Origin: Candidatus Sulfopaludibacter sp. SbA3
GTDB lineage: Bacteria; Acidobacteriota; Terriglobia; Bryobacterales; Bryobacteraceae
DNA length: 14,581 nucleotides
NCBI GenBank assembly: GCA_945900935.1
Contig: CAMDKT010000067.1
Span: 1 to 14,581, forward strand
Direction of reading: 5' to 3'
Shown here: in pieces, positions 1 through 7,167 of the stretch
Layout: every line of letters begins with the position of its first letter
Position numbering within the stretch: position 1 is the first letter of the stretch
The notes under the pieces: model-generated
Databases searched by the model: none
Seen by the model: only the letters and a program-made list of their open reading frames with translations
What the model was told of the DNA's origin: nothing
Made by a program: the position numbers and the translations under genes

Positions 1-2
1 TG

Positions 3-119
3 CTTGAAAACGATGGACCCCTCCTCTATCACTGCGATTCAGAAGAACAGCAACGATCCTTCGAGTCCACCTGCCGCAAACTCCGCCGCTTCCTCAATGG
101 ACCACTCACCGGTGCCTGA
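3..119 (+). CDS. Unrecognised C-terminal fragment at the window edge
   Basis: An open frame enters from the left edge and runs 38 codons to a TGA at 117-119. The residues are hydrophilic and end in RRFLNGPLTGA, which looks like a plausible soluble C-terminus. I do not recognise the family and cannot see the start. At this length the frame could be open by chance. It lies just left of a recombinase remnant on the other strand, so it may be the end of a flanking mobile-element gene. Confidence 0.25.
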   Translation, partial: LENDGPLLYHCDSEEQQRSFESTCRKLRRFLNGPLTGA

Positions 120-147
120 ATCCACCCACAGATTTCTCAGACGAGCC

Positions 148-375
148 AATTAATTTACCCTGCGCGCGGCGCAGATCGAACTGCAAGCCGGTCTGAGCGA
201 CCAGCGAAATGCCCCAGACTTGAAGATCCTGCAGCGTGTGGAACAGATCGAGCATCGAGCGGCCCCACCGGGTAAGCTCAGTGGCGAGGATTATGTCGAT
301 ATTGCGGGCTTGCGCTAATGCAAGGACCTTTTTGCGTTCGGCTCGATCATCCTTCGCTCCGGAGGCGGTTTCCTT
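148..375 (-). pseudogene. Serine recombinase (resolvase/invertase) remnant
   Basis: About 76 residues match the middle of the catalytic domain of serine recombinases of the resolvase/invertase family, which cut and rejoin DNA through a phosphoserine intermediate. The recognisable run starts near SGAKDDRAERKK and includes ATELTRWGRS (the conserved region after the active-site loop) and LVAQTGLQFDL. The N-terminal part with the catalytic serine is missing, as are everything after QGKLI and the C-terminal DNA-binding domain. The reading frame stays open on both sides but the flanking residues are unrelated: upstream it reads through the 65-bp repeat at 378-442, and downstream it ends in about 13 foreign residues. 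The truncation point coincides with the repeat edge, so insertion or recombination there probably broke the gene. It cannot be active. Confidence 0.8.
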
Positions 376-377
376 CC

Positions 378-442
378 GGAGAGCCCCAGGAAGCCGGGGG
401 TCTGACGCGGAATGGCCTATGAAATCAACGTGGATTCCCGGC
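378..442 (+). repeat. 65-bp repeat copy A with Tn3-like terminal sequence
   Basis: This stretch matches 5502-5566 in the same orientation with 4 mismatches in 65 bp. From 397 it reads GGGGTCTGACGC, the same as the outermost 12 bases of the Tn3 inverted repeat as I know it, and the AACGTGG at 427-433 resembles that repeat's inner end. This suggests the terminal repeat of a Tn3-family element whose interior lies to the right. About 19 bp outside the GGGG are also shared between the copies, which an independent Tn3 insertion would not explain. The real boundary may therefore be near 378, where the recombinase remnant stops. Confidence 0.7.
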
Positions 443-876
443 CCTCGGCGCTCACCAAAACTTGACCACTTGTGCTCCGATAGAGTTGCCCACCCTCGGC
501 GCCGCACCTTGGTCCGCAAGGCATAGCTGGGCAAGGCGTTATCGTCCCCGGCCCCGCCGGGTCGGTGGGTCAGTTCTCGTGAACATACTGCAGAGCTTCG
601 GCCAGACGTTCGAGGTGGAGCTACAATAAAGTAGGGGTCGAAACTGAAGCGGGCTCCGCGACGGCGCAATCCATGCTGAGGTATAGTCTGACCGGCTCAT
701 CGACGCGATGAGCACGAAGCGCGTCCCGTCGCTGTCGCGGCTAGACACAAAGGCACACCGGATCGGAGGACCCCAATGCTATGCAATCGCGGCCCGAAGG
801 GCAGACTGTCTAACCGAGAGGGCTCTCCGCATTGCAGGCTAAGCCAACGCAATTGCGGCAAAAAAATTAAATAAGA
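443..876. other. Gene-poor stretch, no supported gene
   Basis: I see no credible gene between the repeat and the first DoxX-like gene. Several short frames are open but none resembles a protein family convincingly. A short plus-strand frame ending at the TAA at 627-629 has a C-terminus (NILQSFGQTFEVELQ) that faintly recalls the tail of small helix-turn-helix antitoxin-like regulators, but too little remains to call it. An A-rich run just before 877 probably carries the leader of the next gene. Confidence 0.5.
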
Positions 877-1218
877 ATGCCAGACATCATCAGTGCCATC
901 GCCCAGATTATCTCAGCCATCTCTTTTGCCTGGTTTGGAATGTACGCTCTATTATCGGAAAGCATGGTTGCGGAGTTCAACCGCTACCGTCTCGCCCGTT
1001 TCCGCGTGCTCACAGGAGTATTGCAGGTTGCAGGCAGCCTAGGAATTATTGCTGGACATTTTCACCGTCCCATACTTTTACTTTCCGCTGGTGGTCTGAC
1101 GGCGATGATGTTTCTAGGGGTGATCACCCGCGTCAGAATCAAAGATCCGCTTTCCGCTGCGCTTCCTGCATTTGCACTTGGCGTGCTGAACCTCTTCATT
1201 TTTGTGGCTGCTCTTTGA
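877..1218 (+). CDS. DoxX-like small integral membrane protein
   Basis: A 113-residue, highly hydrophobic protein with four predicted membrane segments (about residues 3-26, 44-63, 66-86 and 92-113). The loop and second helix carry the DoxX-like pattern SMVAEFNRYRL followed by a glycine-rich helix, VLQVAGSLGIIAG. DoxX-like proteins are small four-helix inner-membrane proteins. Some are subunits of quinone-linked oxidases or redox complexes, but most, including this type, have no assigned role. ATG at 877 is the only sensible start; the leader is A-rich without a clear Shine-Dalgarno. The gene converges on another DoxX-like gene with 6 bp between stop codons. It shares the SMVxEFxxYxL signature and helix layout with that neighbour, so the two look like diverged paralogues. 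Confidence 0.75.
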   Translation: MPDIISAIAQIISAISFAWFGMYALLSESMVAEFNRYRLARFRVLTGVLQVAGSLGIIAGHFHRPILLLSAGGLTAMMFLGVITRVRIKDPLSAALPAFALGVLNLFIFVAAL

Positions 1219-1224
1219 GAAGCA

Positions 1225-1596
1225 TCAGGGGATCAATCCCCAGTAGATGATGATGCAAAACGTGAGCATGAAAAGCGCGGGTACGGACTTCTTGAATGAA
1301 TCTCCGATCTTCATGTGCATCGCCAGCGCTCCCACCATCAGAATGCCAATGACAAGTGTGGCCGGGGAGACAAGAGAATGAAACCAAATACCCGCAATCA
1401 GGCACAGAGCACCTCCCACCTTCAGAGTACCAACGACGTAGGTGAACCAGCCCGGAAGCCCATAGGCGGTGAATTCTTCCACCATCGAACGGGCTTGGCC
1501 TCCCCGGTAGGCCGTGCTTTGATTGAAACGAAGCAGCCACACATTTAAGAGGCCCAGGGCAACGATCATCTGAAGTATTGGGATTACGGTTTTCAT
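1225..1596 (-). CDS. DoxX-like small integral membrane protein (second paralogue)
   Basis: A 123-residue protein with four predicted membrane helices (about residues 4-22, 51-71, 76-97 and 103-121). It has the DoxX-family signature SMVEEFTAYGLP followed by TYVVGTLKVGGALCLIAG, a typical second helix of this family. KIGDSFKKSVPA before the last helix is also common in DoxX-like proteins. The start is ATG at 1596, preceded by AGGA and AGAGAG-like purines that can act as a ribosome site. It faces the gene at 877-1218 tail to tail. Function is unknown beyond the family. The neighbouring genes give no pathway hint because the region is mobile-element debris, so co-function of the pair is inference only. 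Confidence 0.8.
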   Translation of the reverse strand: MKTVIPILQMIVALGLLNVWLLRFNQSTAYRGGQARSMVEEFTAYGLPGWFTYVVGTLKVGGALCLIAGIWFHSLVSPATLVIGILMVGALAMHMKIGDSFKKSVPALFMLTFCIIIYWGLIP

Positions 1597-1888
1597 CTCT
1601 CTTTTGTCCTGTCTATCGAATCTGACTTGGCGAACCTCTTCAGTTATATCACTTCGCTGCTAAGCCGATGGCTTCGGTGTCCCTGGGGTGCCAGAGGATC
1701 CGGCAGTGCATTCCGAGACAATGCACCAATGAGGGCCGGAGGCGTGGCAGTAGATCGATCCGTGAACTGGAAGGCAATTCAAGCTGTTGATAAAAACAGC
1801 ATTACAGACGATCAGCGCCACTGGGCGTACCGGCGGCCGTGTAGCCGAAAAGCATTCCTGGAAAGACCCTTCTGCATCCAAGCGATGT

Positions 1889-2284
1889 ATGCTGCCGAAT
1901 TTCACGGGGGCTTGGCAGTTGATTCACGGTGAAAGCGATTTCGGTTTTCTGGCGCCGCCTGAATGGCACCTGGACACGATCACGCACGAAGACCCTCAGG
2001 CGCGCATCCGGACTAGGCAGAAGGACGCGACTGGTGATGTCACGGTCGACCGCGATCTGACGGTCGGCCAGGAGCCTATGAAAATCATGATCCGTGGACG
2101 TGAGCGCCAGATCATTGCATTCTGGCAAGCCGCCGTGCTCGTGTTGGAAACGCGGTCTGAAGTCAGCGGCAATGGACGCCGGATTGAGGATCGCCGTTCC
2201 ATGGACGCGGGAGGGGCGTGGCTCATTATTAAGCGATTGCACGAACAGCCCGGTGGGGCTGTGAGGCAACGCCTGCGCCTTTGA
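1889..2284 (+). CDS. Lipocalin-like small protein of unknown function
   Basis: The frame encodes 131 residues from the ATG at 1889. FTGAWQLIHGESDFGFLAPPE resembles a family common in Acidobacteriota, with a 'GxWxLxxxxSDFGxxxPP' opening followed by alternating beta strands, and is usually annotated hypothetical or lipocalin-like. The rest fits that fold: short hydrophilic strands, then RGRERQIIAFWQAAVLVLET and the closing AWLIIKRLHEQPGG. Family members as I know them usually start with a secretion signal. None is visible here, and no signal-like sequence was seen in the 292 bp from 1597 to 1888, so the gene may have lost its 5' end. The frame is also open back to 1787 without resemblance to a signal peptide. 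The stop lies 16 bp left of the IS21 end, so the insertion did not cut the gene. Role unknown. Confidence 0.55.
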   Translation: MLPNFTGAWQLIHGESDFGFLAPPEWHLDTITHEDPQARIRTRQKDATGDVTVDRDLTVGQEPMKIMIRGRERQIIAFWQAAVLVLETRSEVSGNGRRIEDRRSMDAGGAWLIIKRLHEQPGGAVRQRLRL

Positions 2285-2300
2285 CTTCGCTACTCTGATT

Positions 2301-2336
2301 TGGCCCCTTTCGATGGCTTGAATTGGCCCCACCTGT
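2301..2336 (+). repeat. IS21 left terminal inverted repeat
   Basis: The 36 bp begin TGGCCCCTTTCGATG and end TTGGCCCCACCTGT. They match the reverse complement of 4813-4848 except within a 7-base centre. TGGCCCC occurs twice, 23 bp apart, as expected for the multiple transposase-binding repeats at IS21-type ends. Confidence 0.9.
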
Positions 2337-2371
2337 GAGGCCGCCGGCTAGTACTCTGCAACGCTGGCGAG

Positions 2372-3915
2372 ATGAACAGGAGACAGAAAGTGGAACAGTT
2401 CGAACAGATCCGGCGCGACTACGAGGCCGGGAAGACCATTCGCCAATTGGCGAAACAACACGGCGTGCACCGGCGGATGGTGCGCCAGGCGCTGGACGAC
2501 GCCCTGCCGCCGGAACGGCGCCAGCCACTCCGCGACCAGCCGCGGATCGGCCCGGTGAAATCCGTCATCGAGCGAGATCCTCACTGACGACCAGCAGGTG
2601 TGGCGGAAACAACGCCATACCGCTCATCGCATTTGGCAGCGTTTGCGTGATGAGCATCCCGAACACCCGATCGGCGAAGCGACTGTGCGGGAATATGTCC
2701 GCGACCGCAAGATCGAAATGGACATCCAGCGGCGCGAGATATTTGTACCGCAAACTTACGCCCCGGCGCAGGAGGGCCAGATCGATTGGTTTGAAGGCGA
2801 TGTCCGATTGGATGGCCAGGTGCGCCGCGTGCAGATCTTCGGCATGCGCAGCATGTTCAGCGGAGGCGCGTTCCACCGCGCCTATACTAACGCCACGCAG
2901 CAGGCATTCCTGGAAGGCCACGAACATGGCTTCGCTTACTTCGGCGGCGTCTTTCATTTACTGCGCTTCGACAATCTTTCCGCCGCGGTAAAGAAGATTC
3001 TTCAGGGACATCAACGCGAGGAAACGCGGCGTGTGATCGCGTTCCGTTCCCACTGGGGCTTCCAGAGCGATTACTGCAACCCCGGCGCCGGTAACGAAAA
3101 GGGCGGCGTGGAAGGAGAGGTTGGGCGGTTCCGGCGCAACTGCTTGGTGCCGGTGCCGGAGGCCGGCAACATCGAGCGGCTGAATCAGTTGCTTTTGGAG
3201 CGATGCCGGTTGAGTGAGCGGCGCACTATCGATGGCCGAACGACAACGGTGCGGGAGGCAATGATGATCGAACACCCCTGTCTGCTGCCGCTGGCCGATC
3301 AAGGATTCGAGATCGAGGAGATTCTCTTTCCCATCGTCAACGGCAGCGGCTGCGTACGAGTGAAAACGAATAGTTACTCGTCCCCGCTGCCAGCGGGGGC
3401 GCGACCGTTGGTGAAGGCTTGGCCCTTACATGTGGACATCTATGAAGACCTTACTCGTGTCGCCACTCATACCCGCTGTTACGGACGCGGTCACGAGATT
3501 TTGAATCTGGAACATTATCTGGACGTGTTGGAACAGAAGCCGGGCGCGATGTACTCGCTCCACACCGCTGGCGCAATGGCGCGCCGCCGGCCGGTGGCCG
3601 GCGTATCTCGACGAGTTTTGGAAAGACCTCGATCAGCGGTTGGGCAAGAATCGCGCAACGCGGGAAATGATTGTGTTGGTGCGCGTCGGGTTGGCCGAGG
3701 GCTGGGATCGATTGCTGGGTGCCGTCCAGGAGGCGCGGCGGCTGGGAGTGAGCGACCCGGCGGCGGTGCAGCACATTCTCCGTGTCCCGGACCCGGAAGC
3801 ACGGCGATTGTATGCGTTGCGATTGGCCGAGGAACTCGCCGGGTTTGAACGGCCCATGCCGCTGATGGACGAATACGACATGCTGCTGGGCGGCGATATG
3901 GTGGTGATGCCATGA
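2372..3915 (+). pseudogene. istA: IS21 transposase IstA, broken by two frameshifts
   Basis: Three consecutive pieces in different frames together make a full IstA. Piece one (2372 to about 2574) starts at ATG 2372 and carries the N-terminal helix-turn-helix (KTIRQLAKQHGVHRRMVRQAL). Piece two (about 2577-3550) carries the integrase-type catalytic core with all three acidic residues visible: D in QIDWFEGD, D in LRFDNLS and E in NEKGGVEG. Piece three (about 3553-3915) begins near STPLAQWRAAGRWPAYLDE and ends DMVVMP. The first break, around 2575, is one extra base and causes the stop at 2585-2587. The second, around 3545-3556, shifts the frame after YLDVLEQKPGA. There is no sign that either is programmed. 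The last codons overlap istB by ATGA. The enzyme would cut and join IS ends, but this copy should not make it whole. Confidence 0.88.
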
Positions 3916-4682
3916 AGACGCAGACGCAAGTGTTAGACCAAGCCAGCGTGAAGCAGCATTGCAAAGCGTTACGGTTGCCAGCGGTTGGCGCGAATTTTGT
4001 ATCGCTCGCCGAGCAGGCGGTGAAGGAGAACCAGAGTCATGTGCGGTATCTGGAGGCGCTGTTGGCGATGGAGTGCGAAGAGCGCGACCGGCACGCCATT
4101 GAGAATCGGATCCGGGACGCGCAGTTGCCTCGGATCAAGACGCTTGAGGAGTTCGATTTCACGCGAGCGCCGCGGATACCGGCGGCGAAGATTCGCGAAC
4201 TCGCCGAGGGCGGATACATCGACCGCAGCGAACCCATCATCTTTATTGGCGAATGCGGAACCGGTAAGAGCCACTTGGCGACTGGACTCTGTTTGGCGGC
4301 CTGCCGGCAGAAACGGCGCGTTCGATTTATCACGGCGGCGGCGCTGGTCAATGAGTTGGTCGACGCCAAGCAGAACGGGCAGGTGAAGCGGATGATGGCG
4401 CGCTGGACGAAGTATGACCTGATCGCGCTCGATGAGGTCGGCTATGTCCCGCTGGCCGACATCGGCGCGGAGTTTTTATTTCAAGTGATCTCGGACCGGG
4501 CCGAGCGCGCGGCTTTGATTTTGACGACGAACCTGCCGTTCTCGGAATGGACGACGGTGTTCCCGAATCCGCGCTTGTGCAAGGCGCTGCTGGACCGCAT
4601 CACCGACCGGGCGCATATTATTGATACCGGAACCGAGTCGTTCCGTTTTCAACGCACGCTGGATGGGAGGAGGCCGCGATGA
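3912..4682 (+). CDS. istB: IS21 helper ATPase IstB
   Basis: A 256-residue AAA+ ATPase, the usual length for IstB, which loads target DNA and activates the IstA transposase. Walker A is GECGTGKSHLA (about residues 113-123), Walker B is LIALDEVGY (about 170-178) and the sensor region is LILTTNLPFSEW. The IstB N-terminal helical region LRLPAVGANFVSLAEQA precedes them. The start ATG at 3912 overlaps the istA stop (ATGA), a typical coupled arrangement. Nothing essential is missing, so the protein may still be made, but its partner istA in this copy is frameshifted. Walker A has GEC where GPP or GPC is usual, which is within family variation. Confidence 0.93.
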   Translation: MKTQTQVLDQASVKQHCKALRLPAVGANFVSLAEQAVKENQSHVRYLEALLAMECEERDRHAIENRIRDAQLPRIKTLEEFDFTRAPRIPAAKIRELAEGGYIDRSEPIIFIGECGTGKSHLATGLCLAACRQKRRVRFITAAALVNELVDAKQNGQVKRMMARWTKYDLIALDEVGYVPLADIGAEFLFQVISDRAERAALILTTNLPFSEWTTVFPNPRLCKALLDRITDRAHIIDTGTESFRFQRTLDGRRPR

Positions 4683-4692
4683 GGTTCGCGCC

Positions 4693-4780
4693 GTTGGATG
4701 GCCCCGGCGTCCGTTCCGCCATTCCGGCCTCGCCCTCCGGGCGAGACCTCCAGGCTCCACTCCCGCCAGGGCCATCCAAC
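4693..4780. repeat. Nested hairpins between istB and the IS21 right end
   Basis: GTTGGATGGCCC at 4693-4704 is perfectly complementary to GGGCCATCCAAC at 4769-4780, a 12-bp stem enclosing 64 bp. Inside it a second perfect hairpin, CTCGCCC-TCC-GGGCGAG (4729-4745), has a 7-bp stem. There is no T-run after the outer arm, so this is not a clear intrinsic terminator. It may act as an RNA structure at the end of the istAB transcript or as a cruciform near the right end. Confidence 0.6.
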
Positions 4781-4812
4781 ATTTCCCCAGCAAGATGGGG
4801 CAAACTACTAGT

Positions 4813-4848
4813 ACAGGTGGGGCCAAATGAGAGCATCGAAAGGGGCCA
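4813..4848 (-). repeat. IS21 right terminal inverted repeat
   Basis: The reverse complement begins TGGCCCCTTTCGATG and ends TTGGCCCCACCTGT, the partner of 2301-2336. It marks the right boundary of the IS; DNA to its right is unrelated to the DNA left of 2301. Confidence 0.9.
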
Positions 4849-5019
4849 CGCCGGGCTGGCGAAGTCACTGTTGGTGCCGGCCCTTTTTCTGTATCTGCGG
4901 CGCGAAGATTTCCGCACCTCCTCGCATCCTAACCTCGTCATACCTCTCGCCGATGCCCGCAGTTACGGAGACATAGGTTTTCAGGGGCGCTCCGAAGACC
5001 TGACCCGCACAAACACTCC

Positions 5020-5481
5020 ATCACCCGGAATGGCATTCGCTTCACCCAGGGATACGTCACGATCCATATTCTCGACTGCATCGACGATCCCAACCTGCGG
5101 CAAAGCTTACAGAAAGTGCTCAATCGCGGCGAGGCCGACCACCGCATGACGCAAGCCATCTCCTACGTCACCTCCGGCAAGTTCCGGGTGAAAACCGAGG
5201 CGGAGTAGCAAATCTGGAACGAATGTTCCCGGCTGATCGCCAACGCTATCATTTACTACAACACCCTGCTCCTATCGCGGGTTTACGAGCAAAAGATGAC
5301 AGCAGCCGACCTGGAGGCTATCAAGGTTCAAGAGCACCTTGCCCGTCGCTTGGCGGAACATCAATTTGATCGGCAACTTCGACTTCACGACCAGCTCAAC
5401 GTCCGTCGCCATTGAAGCCTTGGCAGCGCACTACGAAAACGAGGACTTCTGGCGCCGTTCCATGCAGGAGGAAGAAAATGA
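5020..5481 (+). pseudogene. Tn3-family transposase, C-terminal remnant
   Basis: The remnant covers the end of the Tn3 transposase DDE domain. Visible pieces in order are TRNGIRFTQGYVT, LDCIDDPNLRQSLQKVLNRGEADHRM, GKFRVKTEAE, then an in-frame TAG at 5206-5208, QIWNECSRLIANAIIYYNTLLLSRVYEQK, and after a frame change near 5338 PVAWRNINLIGNFDF, the closing motif of these proteins. Full proteins are about 1000 residues; only about 150 are left. The stop and frameshift show decay. The 5' side ends in unrelated sequence between the IS21 right end and 5020, so deletion or rearrangement removed the rest. The frame runs on into the 65-bp repeat at 5502 without homology. It marks an old Tn3-type transposon here, consistent with the Tn3-like terminal repeats at 397 and 5521. 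Confidence 0.75.
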
Positions 5482-5501
5482 CGGTCCAGAATCGTCAATT
5501 A

Positions 5502-5566
5502 GGAGAGCGCCAGAAAGCCGGAGGTCTGACGCGGAATAGCCTATGAAATCAACGTGGATTCCCGGC
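5502..5566 (+). repeat. 65-bp repeat copy B with Tn3-like terminal sequence
   Basis: This is a direct repeat of 378-442, 94% identical (differences at 5509, 5514, 5522 and 5538). It contains GGTCTGACGC followed by AACGTGG, as in copy A. By comparison with the Tn3 end, the interior would lie to the right, away from the Tn3 transposase remnant that sits just to its left. The repeat is therefore not simply the transposase-proximal end of that transposon. Confidence 0.7.
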
Positions 5567-5664
5567 TGCTGAACAGCCCCCTTCGTCGGAAACCCAATGT
5601 TTTGATCGGGCAAAAGCCGAGATCAACGGATCTCAGCCTTTTGGAATCATACACTTCGTGTACT

Positions 5665-5688
5665 GACCCCCGGCTTCCTGGCGCTTTC
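5665..5688 (-). repeat. Partial inverted copy of the 65-bp repeat
   Basis: Read on the minus strand, this 24-base stretch (GAAAGCGCCAGGAAGCCGGG continuing to GGTC) matches the first 24 bases of copy B from 5503, with three differences. With copy B it forms an inverted pair enclosing a 186-bp unit (5503-5688). The unit also holds a hairpin around 5613-5643 (GAGATC-AACG-GATCTC core) and a short TACAC-TTC-GTGTA hairpin. Confidence 0.6.
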
Positions 5689-6242
5689 GAGACGCTCAGC
5701 AGCCTTGAAGTGCGACCGTTGTTAGGACGTCGTCGATAACGCCGATAACGCGAGGCAGAGGTCAACAAGAGAATCTTCTTTCAGCGATTGATGGCGCGGC
5801 TGCGGGACAGCCATCGCTGCCAGACCGGGTTTGCGACGGTGGTCAACGTCGCTCTGCTGTGCTGACCAGCGGGGATCACCACGGGCGCTCATAATATTCT
5901 ATACATCGGTTGCCGAGTAGAAACAACGACTTACGAACAGCGGGGAGATTTAGGCTAACTTAGGCAACACAATAGATGTGTCCGTGGCGCTCAGCCGCGC
6001 AGGGCTTGGCCGGCCAAACGCCGACCTGCGCTCATAATTCAGGTAACAGAAGCTTTCAAGCAGCCCACTCTGCCCCACTTAATCATTCAAGGGGCGCCGC
6101 TGGTCGTTGTTCCGTTAAGACGCTCGTCTTTGGCGGACATGGACTTGGTCGCTCTTGGCAACTCGTAGAGAGTAAACACAATTGCACTTAAAAGCAAAAA
6201 GAAAGTACATAACCCAAAAACGAATATTGAGGTGTCAGACAC
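5689..6242. other. Gene-poor stretch
   Basis: I see no supported gene. One plus-strand frame from 5749 to the TGA at 5863-5865 reads FFQRLMARLRDSHRCQTGF and on to NVALLC. It looks coding-like but has no visible start and no family I recognise, and may be a C-terminal remnant. The remainder has many stops in every frame and no RNA gene or clear repeat that I could find. Confidence 0.4.
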
Positions 6243-6404
6243 TCAGCGTCTCCTTGCAGCGACGTGAAAAAAGATACCGGTGCCGAGAATCGAGGGCACC
6301 CACAAGCCGACAAAAGCCCCCGCGTCCTTGTTCAGCTCCACGCCGAACCCGAACCACAACGACACAGAAAAAAGAAAAGACAGAAAAGCTGCCAAAAGAA
6401 CCAT
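6243..6404 (-). CDS. Small conserved-type membrane protein of unknown function
   Basis: A 53-residue protein from the ATG at 6404. It has two hydrophobic helices: MVLLAAFLSFLFSVSLWFGF and, after a short polar loop with ELNKDAG, AFVGLWVPSILGTGIFF, ending HVAARRR. Small two-helix proteins with an 'FVGLWVPSIL' segment are familiar in Acidobacteriota genomes, where they are hypothetical. The start is chosen because AAGGG lies 7 bases before this ATG and the protein becomes hydrophobic at once. An upstream in-frame GTG (6425) and ATG (6440) also exist. Basic residues at the end suggest both termini are cytoplasmic. The gene stands alone among remnants, so no role can be inferred from neighbours. 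Confidence 0.6.
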   Translation of the reverse strand: MVLLAAFLSFLFSVSLWFGFGVELNKDAGAFVGLWVPSILGTGIFFHVAARRR

Positions 6405-6664
6405 TACGTCACCCTTGCCGAGCACAAGCGATACCTCCAATGAATAGTCTCACCTAATGAGAGTGGTTGTCCAGGTCAAAAGCTCTACTATCTTTCACCG
6501 ATCTCTCAATGAAGCCGCCGAAAGATGGAGACCTTTCGGTCCGGACGCGTTTCCAGGCCTGGCGGACTAACTGTAACGGGCCACAATACTAGCCCCCGTA
6601 CCGGGCAGTTTTTCTCACATTAACTCCCGCCCGTGCCGGGCGACATTGTGATGCAGCGCGGGGC

Positions 6665-6721
6665 TCGGGCATGGCACACGCGGCGGGCGCGCCGGGCGCC
6701 CGCCGCGTGTGCCATGCCCGA
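6665..6721. repeat. Perfect 25-bp-stem hairpin
   Basis: The left arm 6665-6689 and right arm 6697-6721 are exact reverse complements, separated by a 7-base loop, CGCCGGG. Each arm is about 80% GC, with TCGGGCATGGCACACGCGG at its outer end. No T-run follows (the right flank is AAGGGGGG), so it does not look like an intrinsic terminator. Possible readings are a REP/BIME-like palindromic repeat, a miniature element or an RNA structure. Whether it recurs in the genome cannot be seen from this window. Confidence 0.9.
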
Positions 6722-7145
6722 AAGGGGGGTCTTCGCGTAATAGGATGGCGAGGTGTGCGGGAGAGTTCTATCAGGTTTCACCAGCCAGAAAACTCCCCCG
6801 CCGCGCAGAACGAACCTTGGGAGTTGACTGTCGTTCTCGGAAACCTCATCTTAAGGTCTGATCGGCCCGGATCCACGGCCTTTGGGGGTCTTTGAGGGAG
6901 AGCCTTTGGACTTCCCTCGCCCGGCGTCGTCGGCTGGCAATACTCTTTCCGCGATGCCAATAGGCTCACGGGCGCGGCCTCGGAGACGGTCAATCGGGCC
7001 GCGCAAGGGTACAGGCCGATACGGATGGAATCGCGCCGAAGATACCTTTATGCGGCGCGGCGCTCGTACCGATGATGGAGTCCGCCGACGTCGGCTTTCG
7101 AGATAATCCGCCGTCCCTCACACCTTGGGTTTTGTTCAGTTAATG

Positions 7146-7167
7146 TCTGCACGGACATCCGTGCAGA
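7146..7167. repeat. Short near-perfect palindrome
   Basis: TCTGCACGGA, a CA spacer, then TCCGTGCAGA gives a 10-bp stem with a 2-base centre. The dyad is compact enough for a dimeric regulator site, but no promoter or gene start lies nearby, so its role is open. Confidence 0.5.

Larger units (their letters stand above)
2301..4848 (+). mobile_element. IS21-family insertion sequence, probably inactive alone
   Basis: A 2548-bp element bounded by 36-bp inverted repeats (31 of 36 identical) and carrying the istA-istB pair that defines the IS21 family: a DDE transposase and an AAA+ helper ATPase. Gene order, the ATGA overlap between the genes and the repeated TGGCCCC block inside each end all fit. 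istA has two frameshifts, so the copy should not transpose without help. The bases just outside the ends (2293-2300 and 4849-4856) do not match, so no target duplication is visible. Either the flanks have rearranged or my boundary is a few bases off. Between istB and the right end lies a 130-bp non-coding stretch with nested hairpins. Confidence 0.9.

Noticed and set aside
539..748. A 69-codon minus-strand frame left of the DoxX genes
   Set aside because: Low-complexity basic sequence without family resemblance or ribosome site.
1627..1932. A 101-codon plus-strand frame before the lipocalin-like gene
   Set aside because: No motif, and it overlaps the better supported gene at 1889 in another frame; I looked for a signal peptide in it and found none that connects.
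6588..6622. GC-rich hairpin followed by TTTTT as a terminator
   Set aside because: The stem is only about 4 bp and no plus-strand gene lies upstream to terminate.
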